From positions 1 through 9,340 of the forward strand of contig DSAK01000041.1 of assembly GCA_011372825.1 (NCBI GenBank): a stretch of 9,340 bases of DNA, in the 5' to 3' direction. This document shows, piece after piece, positions 1 through 5,949 of the stretch (positions within the stretch are counted from its first letter, which is position 1; every line of letters begins with the position of its first letter). The notes under the pieces were generated by a model, which did no database searches, was not told where the DNA came from, and saw only the letters and a list, made by a program, of their open reading frames with translations. The position numbers were made by a program, and so were the translations under genes. The DNA is from Campylobacterota bacterium (GTDB lineage: Bacteria; Campylobacterota; Campylobacteria; Campylobacterales; Sulfurovaceae).

Positions 1-358
1 CTCTTTATAGAGTATTAAGATATAGTTGCTACTCTAAAAATAGTTATAAGTGATATCGCTATCATAGATATAGTTATCCCTTAAGAGTTGAGACAAACAG
101 GCACTAGAAGCTTCTAAATTGTTAATATTTTTTGATTAGCAGAATACTTATGACATAGATATTCTTCTGGCAGAATTTGATCAGATGGTTGATGAAGATA
201 GGCTATTTATGATTACATGTCATATTGAGCTACAAATTGGCATGGTAGGGAGATTTTTAAGTGAAGAGTTTGGATATTATGTCATAGATCTCAAAGGCGG
301 TATCAGGAAACTGCTTTATGATGGATATCAACTAAGCCCAATTGAATCAATACAATAG
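1..358 (+). pseudogene. Decayed single-domain rhodanese (sulfurtransferase) gene
   Basis: Translation gives a broken but recognisable rhodanese domain. Frame 1 (about 19-105) reads DIVATLKIVISDIAIIDI, like the 'viDiR' strand, followed by ELRQTG. Frame 2 (about 101-358) reads KLLIFFD, then YDIDILLAEFDQMVDEDRLF, ITCHIELQ with the presumed active-site Cys at 218-220, FLSEEFGYYVIDLKGGI, and ends at TAG 356-358. Stops at 16-18, 82-84 and 137-139 and a frame change near 100-106 interrupt it. The active-site loop has lost the arginines usual in the CRxGxR type seen in Campylobacterota rhodaneses, so even the intact 3' part (ATG 185, 57 codons) would probably be inactive. Intact relatives move sulfur from thiosulfate or persulfide to an acceptor. 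No ribosome-binding site or start is visible and the 5' end may lie outside the window. The family call rests on remembered family patterns, not a search. Apart from this relic, nothing else is seen before the promoter at 372. Confidence 0.62.
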
Positions 359-366
359 ATAATCAA

Positions 367-387
367 CTTGATTGACAAAGACTAAAC
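367..387. promoter_or_regulatory. HAIR-like operator, probable HspR binding site
   Basis: The half-sites CTTGATT (367-373) and ACTAAAC (381-387) are separated by exactly 7 bases. The HspR-associated inverted repeat known from actinobacteria and Helicobacter/Campylobacter is CTTGAGT-N7-ACTCAAG. The left half matches 6 of 7 and the right half 5 of 7. It covers the -35 box of the promoter for the operon that encodes HspR, which is where an autorepressor would be expected. The match is seen in the sequence; binding is inferred. Confidence 0.7.
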
Positions 388-401
388 TATTTTGATATAA
401 T
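372..401 (+). promoter_or_regulatory. Sigma70-type promoter of cbpA-hspR
   Basis: TTGACA at 372-377 and TATAAT at 396-401 both match the vegetative consensus exactly, with an 18-base spacer. The -10 box lies in a TTTGATATAAT context, repeated exactly upstream of the protease-rimK pair. The promoter lies 38 bases before the cbpA start, and AAGAGG at 427-432 provides a ribosome-binding site 7 bases before ATG 440. The -35 box sits inside the HAIR-like element, so a bound repressor should exclude RNA polymerase. Confidence 0.8.
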
Positions 402-439
402 TTGAATAAATACATTTAGTAATTTTAAGAGGTAAAAGA

Positions 440-1300
440 ATGTCAAAAAGTCTTTATGACACATTGGGTGTGAGCGAAAATGCTACACAAGATGAGATAA
501 AAAAAGCATATCGCAAATTGGCACGCAAATACCATCCTGATATCAACAAAGATGCCGGAGCACATGAGAAATTTAAAGAGATCAATGCTGCTTATGAAGT
601 ACTGAGTGATGAGCAAAAAAAGGCACAATACGATCAGTATGGTGATCAAATGTTTGGTGGTCAAAACTTCCATGATTTTGCAAGAGGTCAAGGTGCAAAT
701 ATCGATATTGAAGAGTTGCTTCGTGCCATGTTTGGTGGTGGTATGGGTAGCTCCCGAGGTAGCTTTGGTAGCTTTGGGGGCTTTGGTGGCTTTGGTTCAA
801 GTGGTATCAATCTAGATGTTGAAGCTACTGTGACTGTCCCATTTTTGACTGCTATATTCGGTGGTAAGCAGACAGTGAGTATAAATAATCAAAGTTTTGA
901 TATCAAGATTCCAGCAGGTCTTAAAGATGGAGAAACTTTGCGTATCAGAGGCAAAGGGAAGCAACATGGTGGTCAAGTTGGTGATTTGTTGTTGCGTGTT
1001 GTTGTGGGCAAGTCAAGCGAATATGAGAGAAAAAATGATGATTTATATAAAACTTTTCCCCTCCCTCTAAAGCTTGCACTTTTTGGAGGCAAGATAGAAG
1101 TAGATACCCCAGAGGGGAGTGTCTCTCTCAAAATTCCTAAAGATACAAAAAATAATCAAAAATTTCGCCTCAAAGGTAAAGGCGCAGTTGATCGCAAAAG
1201 TGCATTGAGGGGTGATTTGTATCTTGTTGCAAATGTGATTTTACCACCAGTTGATTCGCTTGATCCTAAGCTTAGAGAGATGTGCGAAGCCAAACTTTAA
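440..1300 (+). CDS. cbpA: CbpA/DnaJ-like Hsp40 co-chaperone
   Basis: This is a cytosolic Hsp40 that would stimulate the ATPase of DnaK and hand it unfolded substrates. An N-terminal J domain spans residues 4-69 with the HPD motif at 32-34. A Gly/Phe/Ser-rich linker follows (about 72-122), then two C-terminal substrate-binding domains (about 124-190 and 199-270). No CxxCxGxG zinc-finger repeats occur and the only cysteine is C282, so it is the class B, CbpA type rather than true DnaJ. At 286 residues it is near the usual length of about 300. E. coli CbpA also binds curved DNA; whether this one does cannot be told. ATG 440 is preceded by AAGAGG with 7-base spacing, and the J domain begins immediately. 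It is first in an operon with hspR, 11 bases between them, behind a promoter overlapped by a HAIR-like site, so heat-inducible HspR control is likely. Confidence 0.93.
   Translation: MSKSLYDTLGVSENATQDEIKKAYRKLARKYHPDINKDAGAHEKFKEINAAYEVLSDEQKKAQYDQYGDQMFGGQNFHDFARGQGANIDIEELLRAMFGGGMGSSRGSFGSFGGFGGFGSSGINLDVEATVTVPFLTAIFGGKQTVSINNQSFDIKIPAGLKDGETLRIRGKGKQHGGQVGDLLLRVVVGKSSEYERKNDDLYKTFPLPLKLALFGGKIEVDTPEGSVSLKIPKDTKNNQKFRLKGKGAVDRKSALRGDLYLVANVILPPVDSLDPKLREMCEAKL
758..793 (+). repeat. Four 9-base tandem repeats in the cbpA G/F linker
   Basis: Units GGTAGCTTT, GGTAGCTTT, GGGGGCTTT and GGTGGCTTT lie head to tail in frame and encode GSF-GSF-GGF-GGF. The fifth unit (794-802, GGTTCAAGT) keeps only the first codon. 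Copy changes would lengthen or shorten the flexible linker by three residues without breaking the frame. Confidence 0.75.
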
Positions 1301-1311
1301 AAGGAGAGAGA

Positions 1312-1683
1312 ATGCATAGTTATGATGAACCAGTCTATCTGATATCAGTTGTTGCAAATATACTTGAGATCCATCCTCAAACATTGAGACAATACGAAAG
1401 AGAAGGCTTGCTTGAACCCTCTAGGACACAAGGTCGTATGCGCCTATACTCACAACGAGATATCGATAGGATGAAGCTTATTTTGCGACTTACTAGGCAA
1501 ATGGGAGTTAATCTAGCTGGTGTTGATATCATATTGCAACTCAAAGAGCAAATTGACCAAATGAAAGAGGAGATAGATACATTACAACAAGAACTTAGTC
1601 GTACAAATAGACACGGTTCGGTACACAATAGTAAAGCTATAGTGCCAAAAACCGTTTATGATATCATCTTGTTTGAGAAGTAG
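1312..1683 (+). CDS. hspR: HspR, MerR-family heat-shock repressor
   Basis: This 123-residue repressor would bind HAIR operators at chaperone promoters and release them under heat stress, with DnaK as the usual co-repressor. A MerR-type winged helix-turn-helix fills residues about 8-75, including the HPQTLRQYEREGLLEPSRT recognition segment and the wing RLYSQRDIDR. A coiled-coil helix (about 76-97, LKEQIDQMKEEIDTLQQEL) should dimerise it, and a short tail carries no cysteines or ligand domain, as is usual for HspR. The start is placed at ATG 1312 because AAGGAG at 1301-1306 lies 5 bases before it and the product then has normal HspR length. An in-frame GTG at 1282 would add ten residues from inside cbpA and lacks a good ribosome-binding site. 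It follows cbpA by 11 bases and is probably cotranscribed. In Helicobacter a helicase gene follows hspR; here the operon ends at a convergent gene. Confidence 0.93.
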   Translation: MHSYDEPVYLISVVANILEIHPQTLRQYEREGLLEPSRTQGRMRLYSQRDIDRMKLILRLTRQMGVNLAGVDIILQLKEQIDQMKEEIDTLQQELSRTNRHGSVHNSKAIVPKTVYDIILFEK

Positions 1684-2101
1684 AGTTAGAACCACTCTTT
1701 TCTTTTATAGGATATGCAACACAACTATTACCTCTTGAGCTCCATTTTGTTATGATATCTTTGGAGTCAACTTCTATAAATAACTTACAAGTGCGGGTAG
1801 TAGTGTGGTAACCACTCACCCCTATCAAAATTGGATGGTGACGTCCATACCAACCATAGCCAAATCCAAATGTTGGTGTCATCATCGGAGCGCTATCTAC
1901 TCTATTATAATTATAAACATATACCTTGTTTCCATTTGGTGCCTCAAATGAGCTGTCAGGATATCCTATCTGGTCAATGAGACCATTTATATCTTTTCCA
2001 ATCCAACTGTTGTATTGTTTTGCAAAATTTTCTTGTGTTGCACATCCACTAAAACCCAAAAGTGCAATGACAATAAATGCATAAAAACTATTTCTTTTCA
2101 T
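1664..2101 (-). CDS. Small secreted lipoprotein, SmpA/OmlA-like fold possible
   Basis: The 145-residue product starts with a basic n-region and hydrophobic helix followed by FSGC, placing the lipidated cysteine at residue 20. The -3 position is Phe, a tolerated deviation from the lipobox. The mature part begins with a WIGKDINGLIDQIGYPD motif (33-49), the 'helix then G-x-P' pattern of SmpA/OmlA-like envelope lipoproteins, then a strand KVYVYNYNR and an aromatic, glycine- and histidine-rich segment (about 72-99). C105 and C127 could form a disulfide around FIEVDSKDIITKW. The role is unknown; the call is lipoprotein by signal and fold class by inference. AGGAGT (complement of 2107-2112) lies 5 bases before the ATG. 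It reads against hspR and their coding 3' ends overlap by 20 bases (1664-1683). No clear promoter was identified upstream. Confidence 0.85.
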   Translation of the reverse strand: MKRNSFYAFIVIALLGFSGCATQENFAKQYNSWIGKDINGLIDQIGYPDSSFEAPNGNKVYVYNYNRVDSAPMMTPTFGFGYGWYGRHHPILIGVSGYHTTTRTCKLFIEVDSKDIITKWSSRGNSCVAYPIKEKSGSNSTSQTR

Positions 2102-2158
2102 TTTGAACTCCTAAAATTATCAATATAGATATTAAATTACTATATCTAAAAATTTGTG

Positions 2159-2178
2159 TAAGAATCGTTGAGAATCTA
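2159..2178 (+). promoter_or_regulatory. Direct repeat with 10-base period before the protease-rimK promoter
   Basis: TAAGAATCGT (2159-2168) and TGAGAATCTA (2169-2178) are adjacent and share AGAATC, giving one helical turn between copies. They lie just upstream of the expected -35 position for the -10 box at 2202-2207, in the gap between divergent genes. Response regulators often use such tandem half-sites, but no regulator can be named and the repeat may be chance. Confidence 0.3.
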
Positions 2179-2201
2179 GAGGCAGGGTGATAAATTTTTG
2201 A

Positions 2202-2207
2202 TATAAT
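2202..2207 (+). promoter_or_regulatory. -10 box of the protease-rimK promoter
   Basis: TATAAT occurs within TTTGATATAAT (2197-2207), the same 11 bases found at the cbpA promoter. No good -35 hexamer stands 17 bases upstream (GAGGCA at 2179-2184), which is common for vegetative promoters in Campylobacterota. It is 40 bases ahead of the chosen start of the downstream gene. Confidence 0.6.
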
Positions 2208-2247
2208 CACTACATAGTTATCGATTTCTAGTAAGGAGTAGTTGGGC

Positions 2248-2694
2248 ATGCAAACAAGGTATTTGCTAGGATGGAGAGAGTGGGTTTCTTTGCCAGATCT
2301 TGGAATTGATGAGATAAAATGCAAGATTGATACTGGTGCAAAAACCTCAGCATTGCACGCTTTTTATATCGACCCTTTTGAAGAAAATGGTATTAAAAAA
2401 ATCCGTTTTGGTATCCATCCAAAACAAGATGACTTAACTACTGTTTTGCACTGTGTGGCTGATGTTTTAGATAGGCGTGTGGTTACAAGCTCAAATGGCG
2501 AAAAATCGACAAGATATGTTATCAAAACAAAAATGCAACTAGGTGAGCATACAAGAGAGATTGAACTTACTTTGACAAATCGTGACACAATGCGTTTTAG
2601 GATGTTGCTAGGTAGAAGAGCAATGAAAGATTTTTTTATCGTTGACCCTTCTTTGTCATATCAAAATGGAATTATCTTTAAGGACAAAAAGTGA
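2248..2694 (+). CDS. Retropepsin-like 'ATP-dependent zinc protease' family protein, RimB type
   Basis: The 148-residue product belongs to the small family annotated as putative ATP-dependent zinc protease, which has a retropepsin-like fold. The signature IDTGAKTSALHA lies at residues 27-38, with D28-T-G as the presumed catalytic aspartate. A conserved LGRRAM block stands near the C-terminus (about residue 122) before FFIVDPS. There is no zinc motif such as HExxH and no ATP-binding site, so the traditional family name is probably misleading. In Pseudomonas a protein of this family (RimB) is encoded with RimK and linked to control of S6 modification; the same role is inferred here from the overlap with rimK. 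ATG 2248 is chosen because AAGGAG (2233-2238) stands 9 bases before it; the in-frame TTG at 2242 is only 3 bases from that site. The product lacks a signal peptide and should be cytosolic. The stop overlaps the rimK start as GTGA. Confidence 0.85.
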   Translation: MQTRYLLGWREWVSLPDLGIDEIKCKIDTGAKTSALHAFYIDPFEENGIKKIRFGIHPKQDDLTTVLHCVADVLDRRVVTSSNGEKSTRYVIKTKMQLGEHTREIELTLTNRDTMRFRMLLGRRAMKDFFIVDPSLSYQNGIIFKDKK

Positions 2695-3611
2695 AAATTG
2701 CCGTACTTTCTCGAAATAAAAATCTCTATTCTACCAAACGGATTGTTGAAGCTGCCGAAGCTAGAGGACATGAAGTAAGAGTTATCGATCACCTAAGATG
2801 CTATATGAATATAAGTTCAAAAAACCCGACGATGCACTACAAGGGTGAATCACTAGATGGATTTGATGCTGTAATACCAAGAATCGGTGCATCAGTTACA
2901 TTTTATGGGACTGCTGTTTTACGACAATTTGAAATGATGGGGGTTTATCCACTTAATGAGTCTGTTGCCATTTCAAGGGCGCGCGACAAACTCCGAAGTA
3001 TGCAGTTGCTCTCTAGAAAAGGGATAGGGATGCCAGTAACTGGTTTTGCAAGTAGTCCTGATGATATTGATGACTTGATTAAGCAAGTTGGTGGTGCACC
3101 ATTGGTGATTAAGCTTTTGGAAGGGACACAAGGAATCGGGGTCGTTTTGGCCGAAACAAACAAAGCAGCAGAGTCTGTATTGCAAGCGTTTATGGGGCTT
3201 AATGTAAATATCATGATTCAGGAATTTATCAAAGAAGCCGGAGGAGCTGATATACGATGTTTTGTGATTGACGGTAAAGTAGTTGCAGCGATGAAGCGAC
3301 AAGGTCCTGAGGGCGAATTTAGGTCAAATTTGCATAGAGGTGGAAGCGCGGAGCTTATCCGAATCACTCCAGCTGAGAGAACAGCAGCAATTGTTGCGGC
3401 AAAAGTGATGGGGTTAAATGTTTGTGGTGTCGATATGCTTCGCTCTTCTAGGGGACCTTTGGTAATGGAGGTAAACTCTTCTCCAGGACTAGAGGGGATT
3501 GAAAAGGCAAGCAAAAAAGATATAGCAAGTATGATGATAGAGGTGATAGAAAAAAAATATATCGAGACCATTAATAAGCCAAACAAAACACATACAAAAG
3601 GCAAAGGTTAA
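2691..3611 (+). CDS. rimK: RimK, ribosomal protein S6 glutamate ligase
   Basis: This ATP-grasp enzyme adds glutamate residues to the C-terminus of ribosomal protein S6 (RpsF) at the expense of ATP. The 306 residues align along the remembered E. coli RimK (300 residues). An N-terminal pre-ATP-grasp domain runs from MKIAVLSRNKNLYST, and the ATP-binding lysine K141 precedes the glycine-rich LLEGTQGIGV loop. The FRSNLHRGG loop (210-218) is intact, and metal ligands D248, E260 and N262 lie in GVDMLR and VMEVNSSPGLEG. A short Lys-rich tail (about 291-306) is extra. The start is GTG at 2691, overlapping the previous stop, with AAGGA at 2680-2684 inside the upstream gene, so translation is probably coupled. 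Whether the local S6 ends in a sequence suitable for glutamylation cannot be seen here. Paralogues ligate other substrates (for example LysX, or RimK-like ligases in cofactor F420 and N-acetylaspartylglutamate synthesis), but the end-to-end similarity favours true RimK. Confidence 0.92.
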   Translation: MKIAVLSRNKNLYSTKRIVEAAEARGHEVRVIDHLRCYMNISSKNPTMHYKGESLDGFDAVIPRIGASVTFYGTAVLRQFEMMGVYPLNESVAISRARDKLRSMQLLSRKGIGMPVTGFASSPDDIDDLIKQVGGAPLVIKLLEGTQGIGVVLAETNKAAESVLQAFMGLNVNIMIQEFIKEAGGADIRCFVIDGKVVAAMKRQGPEGEFRSNLHRGGSAELIRITPAERTAAIVAAKVMGLNVCGVDMLRSSRGPLVMEVNSSPGLEGIEKASKKDIASMMIEVIEKKYIETINKPNKTHTKGKG

Positions 3612-3705
3612 TTTTAAGATAAAAAAACTTTGATTATTAATGCGTGAGTAAAGAAGATATTGTATTGTAGAGTTGTACTCAAATCCAATTGATTCAATCT
3701 TGCTA

Positions 3706-3724
3706 AATAAAATTTTGTTTTATT
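3706..3724 (+). terminator. Weak A/T hairpin after rimK, possible terminator
   Basis: AATAAAA (3706-3712) and TTTTATT (3718-3724) can pair across a TTTTG loop, and a run of six T's follows at 3733-3738. The stem has no G-C pairs, so it would be unstable and is only a candidate. It lies between the convergent ends of rimK and the metallopeptidase; nothing better was seen in 3612-3778. Confidence 0.25.
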
Positions 3725-3765
3725 GCGTTACCTTTTTTGACTTGATAGGCAAATAGCACTTACAT

Positions 3766-3779
3766 GCCAATAATTTGGC
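3766..3779. other. Short inverted repeat at the 3' end of the metallopeptidase gene
   Basis: GCCAA (3766-3770) and TTGGC (3775-3779) flank a 4-base loop, and the repeat touches the minus-strand stop codon. No T-run follows on the minus strand, so it is not a classical intrinsic terminator; it could protect an mRNA 3' end or be chance. Confidence 0.2.
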
Positions 3780-4837
3780 TAAATATAGAGTTTTCTTAGA
3801 AGTGTCAATACTTTTATGACAGCCTCTATCCTAGCTGTTTCATTGATAGTGTGATAATCAGTTGTTGGAATTTGAAGTGAGGTTCCTTGGATAGAGCCTT
3901 TTGATGCAACGATAAGTCTGCCTAGTTCTGTTGAGCCAAGAGAGCTAGGTGATTTTCCATCTAAGATTGCTTGTTTATTTCTCTCTCTTATATAGCGGTC
4001 TTTGTAGTCGTAGCTTATCTTGTGTTTTCGACAAATACGGATCATTTGGTATTGGAGTGGTGAGCTAAACTTAGCGTGTGTATCGCGTCTCCTAAAGACA
4101 ACATCTTGTTTAAGAATACTCTCTTTATCGGGATATGGACTTGTATCCAAAATCAAAAGTTCTTGCGTGGTAGAGTCAAATCTTCTAAACCACTCAAGGA
4201 GATACCTCCAGCTTTTACCCGCCTCTTCCTCTGCGGTAAAAAATGCTGTCCCCTGATAGCCAATTTGATAGAGATAAACTACTATTGCATTTGAGAGTAC
4301 ATTGTCAAGTTGGGAAGAGAAATACTCCTCTTCAACAGTTAGCTTATCCAAAAATGCAACGGGGGTATTTGGCATGAGGTGTTCAAGTCCTTCGATTTCA
4401 AAAATAAGGTTTTTACGTCTTTGACAGATATATGAAGATACGATCTTGCCAATGCCCTGATAGTTTCCTGAGCAAGGGCTATATGCTTGAGCAGCATGTC
4501 CTATAAATCTATCTGCAAGATTTGCATAGGTTTGTTCGGAGATAGATTTACCAGTAAGGTCACACAAGTTTTTACTGATATAAGCTGCGTATTGAAACTC
4601 ATTTGGACCTGTACATATGAGTCCATGTCTATCTACATGGCTAGATATGTAGCCACTTTCAGGCTTGTTGCCTTGGGCTACTAATACACCTTCATAGAGG
4701 GTTGTTTGGATGCCAATCTCCTCTAATTCTCGTTTGAGCGTGAGGAAAAATGGATTCTCTGCCCCCACAACAGATGGGGAGCGGATAAGTTGCTTAAGAA
4801 GGTCAAAAAAATTGACAAGATTTTTTGAGTGATTCAT
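3779..4837 (-). CDS. MH-clan metallopeptidase, M42-like aminopeptidase
   Basis: The 352-residue product has the ligand series of di-zinc aminopeptidases in clan MH: H67-x-D69 in SSHVDRHGL, D178 as bridging ligand in SQLDN, E203/E204 in TAEEEAG (general base and ligand), D231 in ILDTSPYPD, and H329 in TTDYHTINE near the C-terminus. Spacing and length suit family M42, which trims peptides from the N-terminus in the cytosol, although the bridging Asp is followed by Asn where M42 usually has DDR. M18, M20 or M28 relatives are alternatives. There is no signal peptide. Its ATG overlaps the mrpG stop by 4 bases (ATGA). The best purine run, AAGAAGG, ends only one base before the start, so translation probably relies on re-initiation after mrpG. 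That makes it the last gene of the Mrp operon in this window. Substrate is unknown. Confidence 0.75.
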   Translation of the reverse strand: MNHSKNLVNFFDLLKQLIRSPSVVGAENPFFLTLKRELEEIGIQTTLYEGVLVAQGNKPESGYISSHVDRHGLICTGPNEFQYAAYISKNLCDLTGKSISEQTYANLADRFIGHAAQAYSPCSGNYQGIGKIVSSYICQRRKNLIFEIEGLEHLMPNTPVAFLDKLTVEEEYFSSQLDNVLSNAIVVYLYQIGYQGTAFFTAEEEAGKSWRYLLEWFRRFDSTTQELLILDTSPYPDKESILKQDVVFRRRDTHAKFSSPLQYQMIRICRKHKISYDYKDRYIRERNKQAILDGKSPSSLGSTELGRLIVASKGSIQGTSLQIPTTDYHTINETARIEAVIKVLTLLRKLYI

Positions 4838-5181
4838 ACCTTCTTAGTCTCTTTATCGCTTGGTGTTGTTCTTTGGCATAGATTATTTTTAGGATTTTTT
4901 TTCCCTTCGATATGCAGTGTACTTTTTGCCATGAGGTGAGCACTTACAGGTGCAGTGATAAATAAAAATAGGGCAATAAGAATCTCATGCAAGCTCAAAT
5001 CTCCTTTTGAGGAGAAGTAGATACTTGAAGCCAAAAGTATCGCTCCGATCCCAAGGGTAGTTGCCTTTGTGGGACCATGAAGTCTCGTGAAAAAATCGGG
5101 TAGTTTAACTAAAGCTATAGAGCCAACGAGAGTAAAAAATGCTCCAATGAGTATCAATATACCTAACACAATTTCAAACAT
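4834..5181 (-). CDS. mrpG: Mrp Na+/H+ antiporter subunit G
   Basis: This 115-residue membrane protein is the small MrpG (MnhG/PhaG) subunit of the multisubunit cation/proton antiporter. Three hydrophobic helices are seen (about 3-24, 42-58 and 66-84). The family signature sits between the first two: VKLPDFFTRLHGPTKATTLG at 25-44. The hydrophilic tail (about 92-115) is rich in Lys and Thr and should face the cytoplasm. AAAGGGGA (complement of 5186-5193) provides the ribosome-binding site in a 10-base gap after mrpF, the only gap in the operon. Its stop overlaps the metallopeptidase start. Confidence 0.93.
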   Translation of the reverse strand: MFEIVLGILILIGAFFTLVGSIALVKLPDFFTRLHGPTKATTLGIGAILLASSIYFSSKGDLSLHEILIALFLFITAPVSAHLMAKSTLHIEGKKNPKNNLCQRTTPSDKETKKV

Positions 5182-5191
5182 CTAGTCCCCT

Positions 5192-5461
5192 TTATTCCAT
5201 AATGTCGCCACGGAGTATATATTTGCTCAGCGCAACAGTTGCTATAAAACCCATAAGAGCAATCAAAAGCGCCGCTTCAAAGTATAAAACAGTATCCAAA
5301 GATAGACTTGCCAAAACAATAAGTGCGATAGCATTAATAGAGAGGGTATCAAGAGCTAATATTCTATCACTAAGTGTTGGTCCAATAATAATGCGGTATG
5401 TATTGAGGATAAGTGCTATTGTAATCATCAAAAAAGCAATAGGCAGTATAAAATTTAACAT
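5192..5461 (-). CDS. mrpF: Mrp Na+/H+ antiporter subunit F
   Basis: The product has 89 residues and three membrane helices (about 3-24, 38-56 and 60-80), the standard size for MrpF (MnhF/PhaF). The hallmark RIIIGPTLSDRILALDTL (23-40) carries the conserved GPT and DR-x-x-A-x-D positions. It is a structural part of the membrane-embedded antiporter. The ATG overlaps the 3' end of mrpE by 7 bases, and GGAGGT (complement of 5471-5476) inside mrpE lies 9 bases before it, so mrpF has its own good ribosome-binding site. Confidence 0.93.
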   Translation of the reverse strand: MLNFILPIAFLMITIALILNTYRIIIGPTLSDRILALDTLSINAIALIVLASLSLDTVLYFEAALLIALMGFIATVALSKYILRGDIME

Positions 5462-5949
5462 AGTTGAAATACCTCCATGAGTGGTTTTTCGTATCTTTGC
5501 TTGATAGAGTCTATCTCTTTTTGTATATCATCTATATCAAGGGCATGGATAGTAAGACATGCCCCATCATCACTTAGATCGCAAGAAACTGTACCTGGTG
5601 TTAGAGATATCGTGCTAGCAAGCACGCTAATGCCAAGTGGATGTTTGATATCCAGTGGTAATCGAAAAAAACTAGGACGCAGAGCATCGTTTGATCCAAT
5701 AACTAGTCTAGCAACAGTTATATTGGCTATGATAATATCATACAGCACGACAATACAAAATTTGAAAAAAACAAGTGGATTTTTAGCACAAACTTTGTTT
5801 GGCCAAAAACTTGCTGTAAACCATGGGATTAAAATAGCTAGTATCCCACCTAGCACTATATGTCCTAGGCTTAGAGTGTTGTTCAAAAGTAGCCATGCAA
5901 CAAGTAGCGAAACACTCAAAATCGGATGGGGTAGAATAGTCGTTTTCAT
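5455..5949 (-). CDS. mrpE: Mrp Na+/H+ antiporter subunit E
   Basis: MrpE (MnhE/PhaE) is a subunit without a complex I counterpart, needed for assembly or full activity of the antiporter. The 164 residues hold an N-terminal hydrophobic hairpin (about 10-47, with LLLNNTLSLGHIVLG), another helix around 60-82 (VVLYDIIIANITVARLVIG) and a hydrophilic C-terminal domain. The domain carries the family sequence SISLTPGTVS around residues 113-124, followed by an acidic stretch. ATG 5949 overlaps the mrpD stop as ATGA, with AAAGGA (complement of 5956-5961) 6 bases upstream. Confidence 0.93.
   Translation of the reverse strand: MKTTILPHPILSVSLLVAWLLLNNTLSLGHIVLGGILAILIPWFTASFWPNKVCAKNPLVFFKFCIVVLYDIIIANITVARLVIGSNDALRPSFFRLPLDIKHPLGISVLASTISLTPGTVSCDLSDDGACLTIHALDIDDIQKEIDSIKQRYEKPLMEVFQLC

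Noticed and set aside
185..358. A functional 57-residue protein from the clean 3' part of the rhodanese relic
   Set aside because: No ribosome-binding site precedes ATG 185, and it would lack the N-terminal half of the domain and the active-site arginines.
1282..1311. Upstream GTG start for hspR
   Set aside because: It would add ten residues from the cbpA 3' end, has no suitably spaced ribosome-binding site, and ATG 1312 has AAGGAG in the right place.
1658..1667. Perfect 10-base palindrome ATGATATCAT in the hspR-lipoprotein overlap
   Set aside because: It is short, made of bases common in this A+T-rich DNA, lies in coding sequence on both strands and has no loop for a hairpin.
3218..3604. 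A 128-codon open frame antisense to rimK
   Set aside because: It lies wholly within the strongly conserved RimK sequence and shows no independent start signal or family pattern.
3688..3698. ATTGA-T-TCAAT inverted repeat after rimK
   Set aside because: The one-base centre cannot form a hairpin and it is not near any start; probably chance in A+T-rich sequence.
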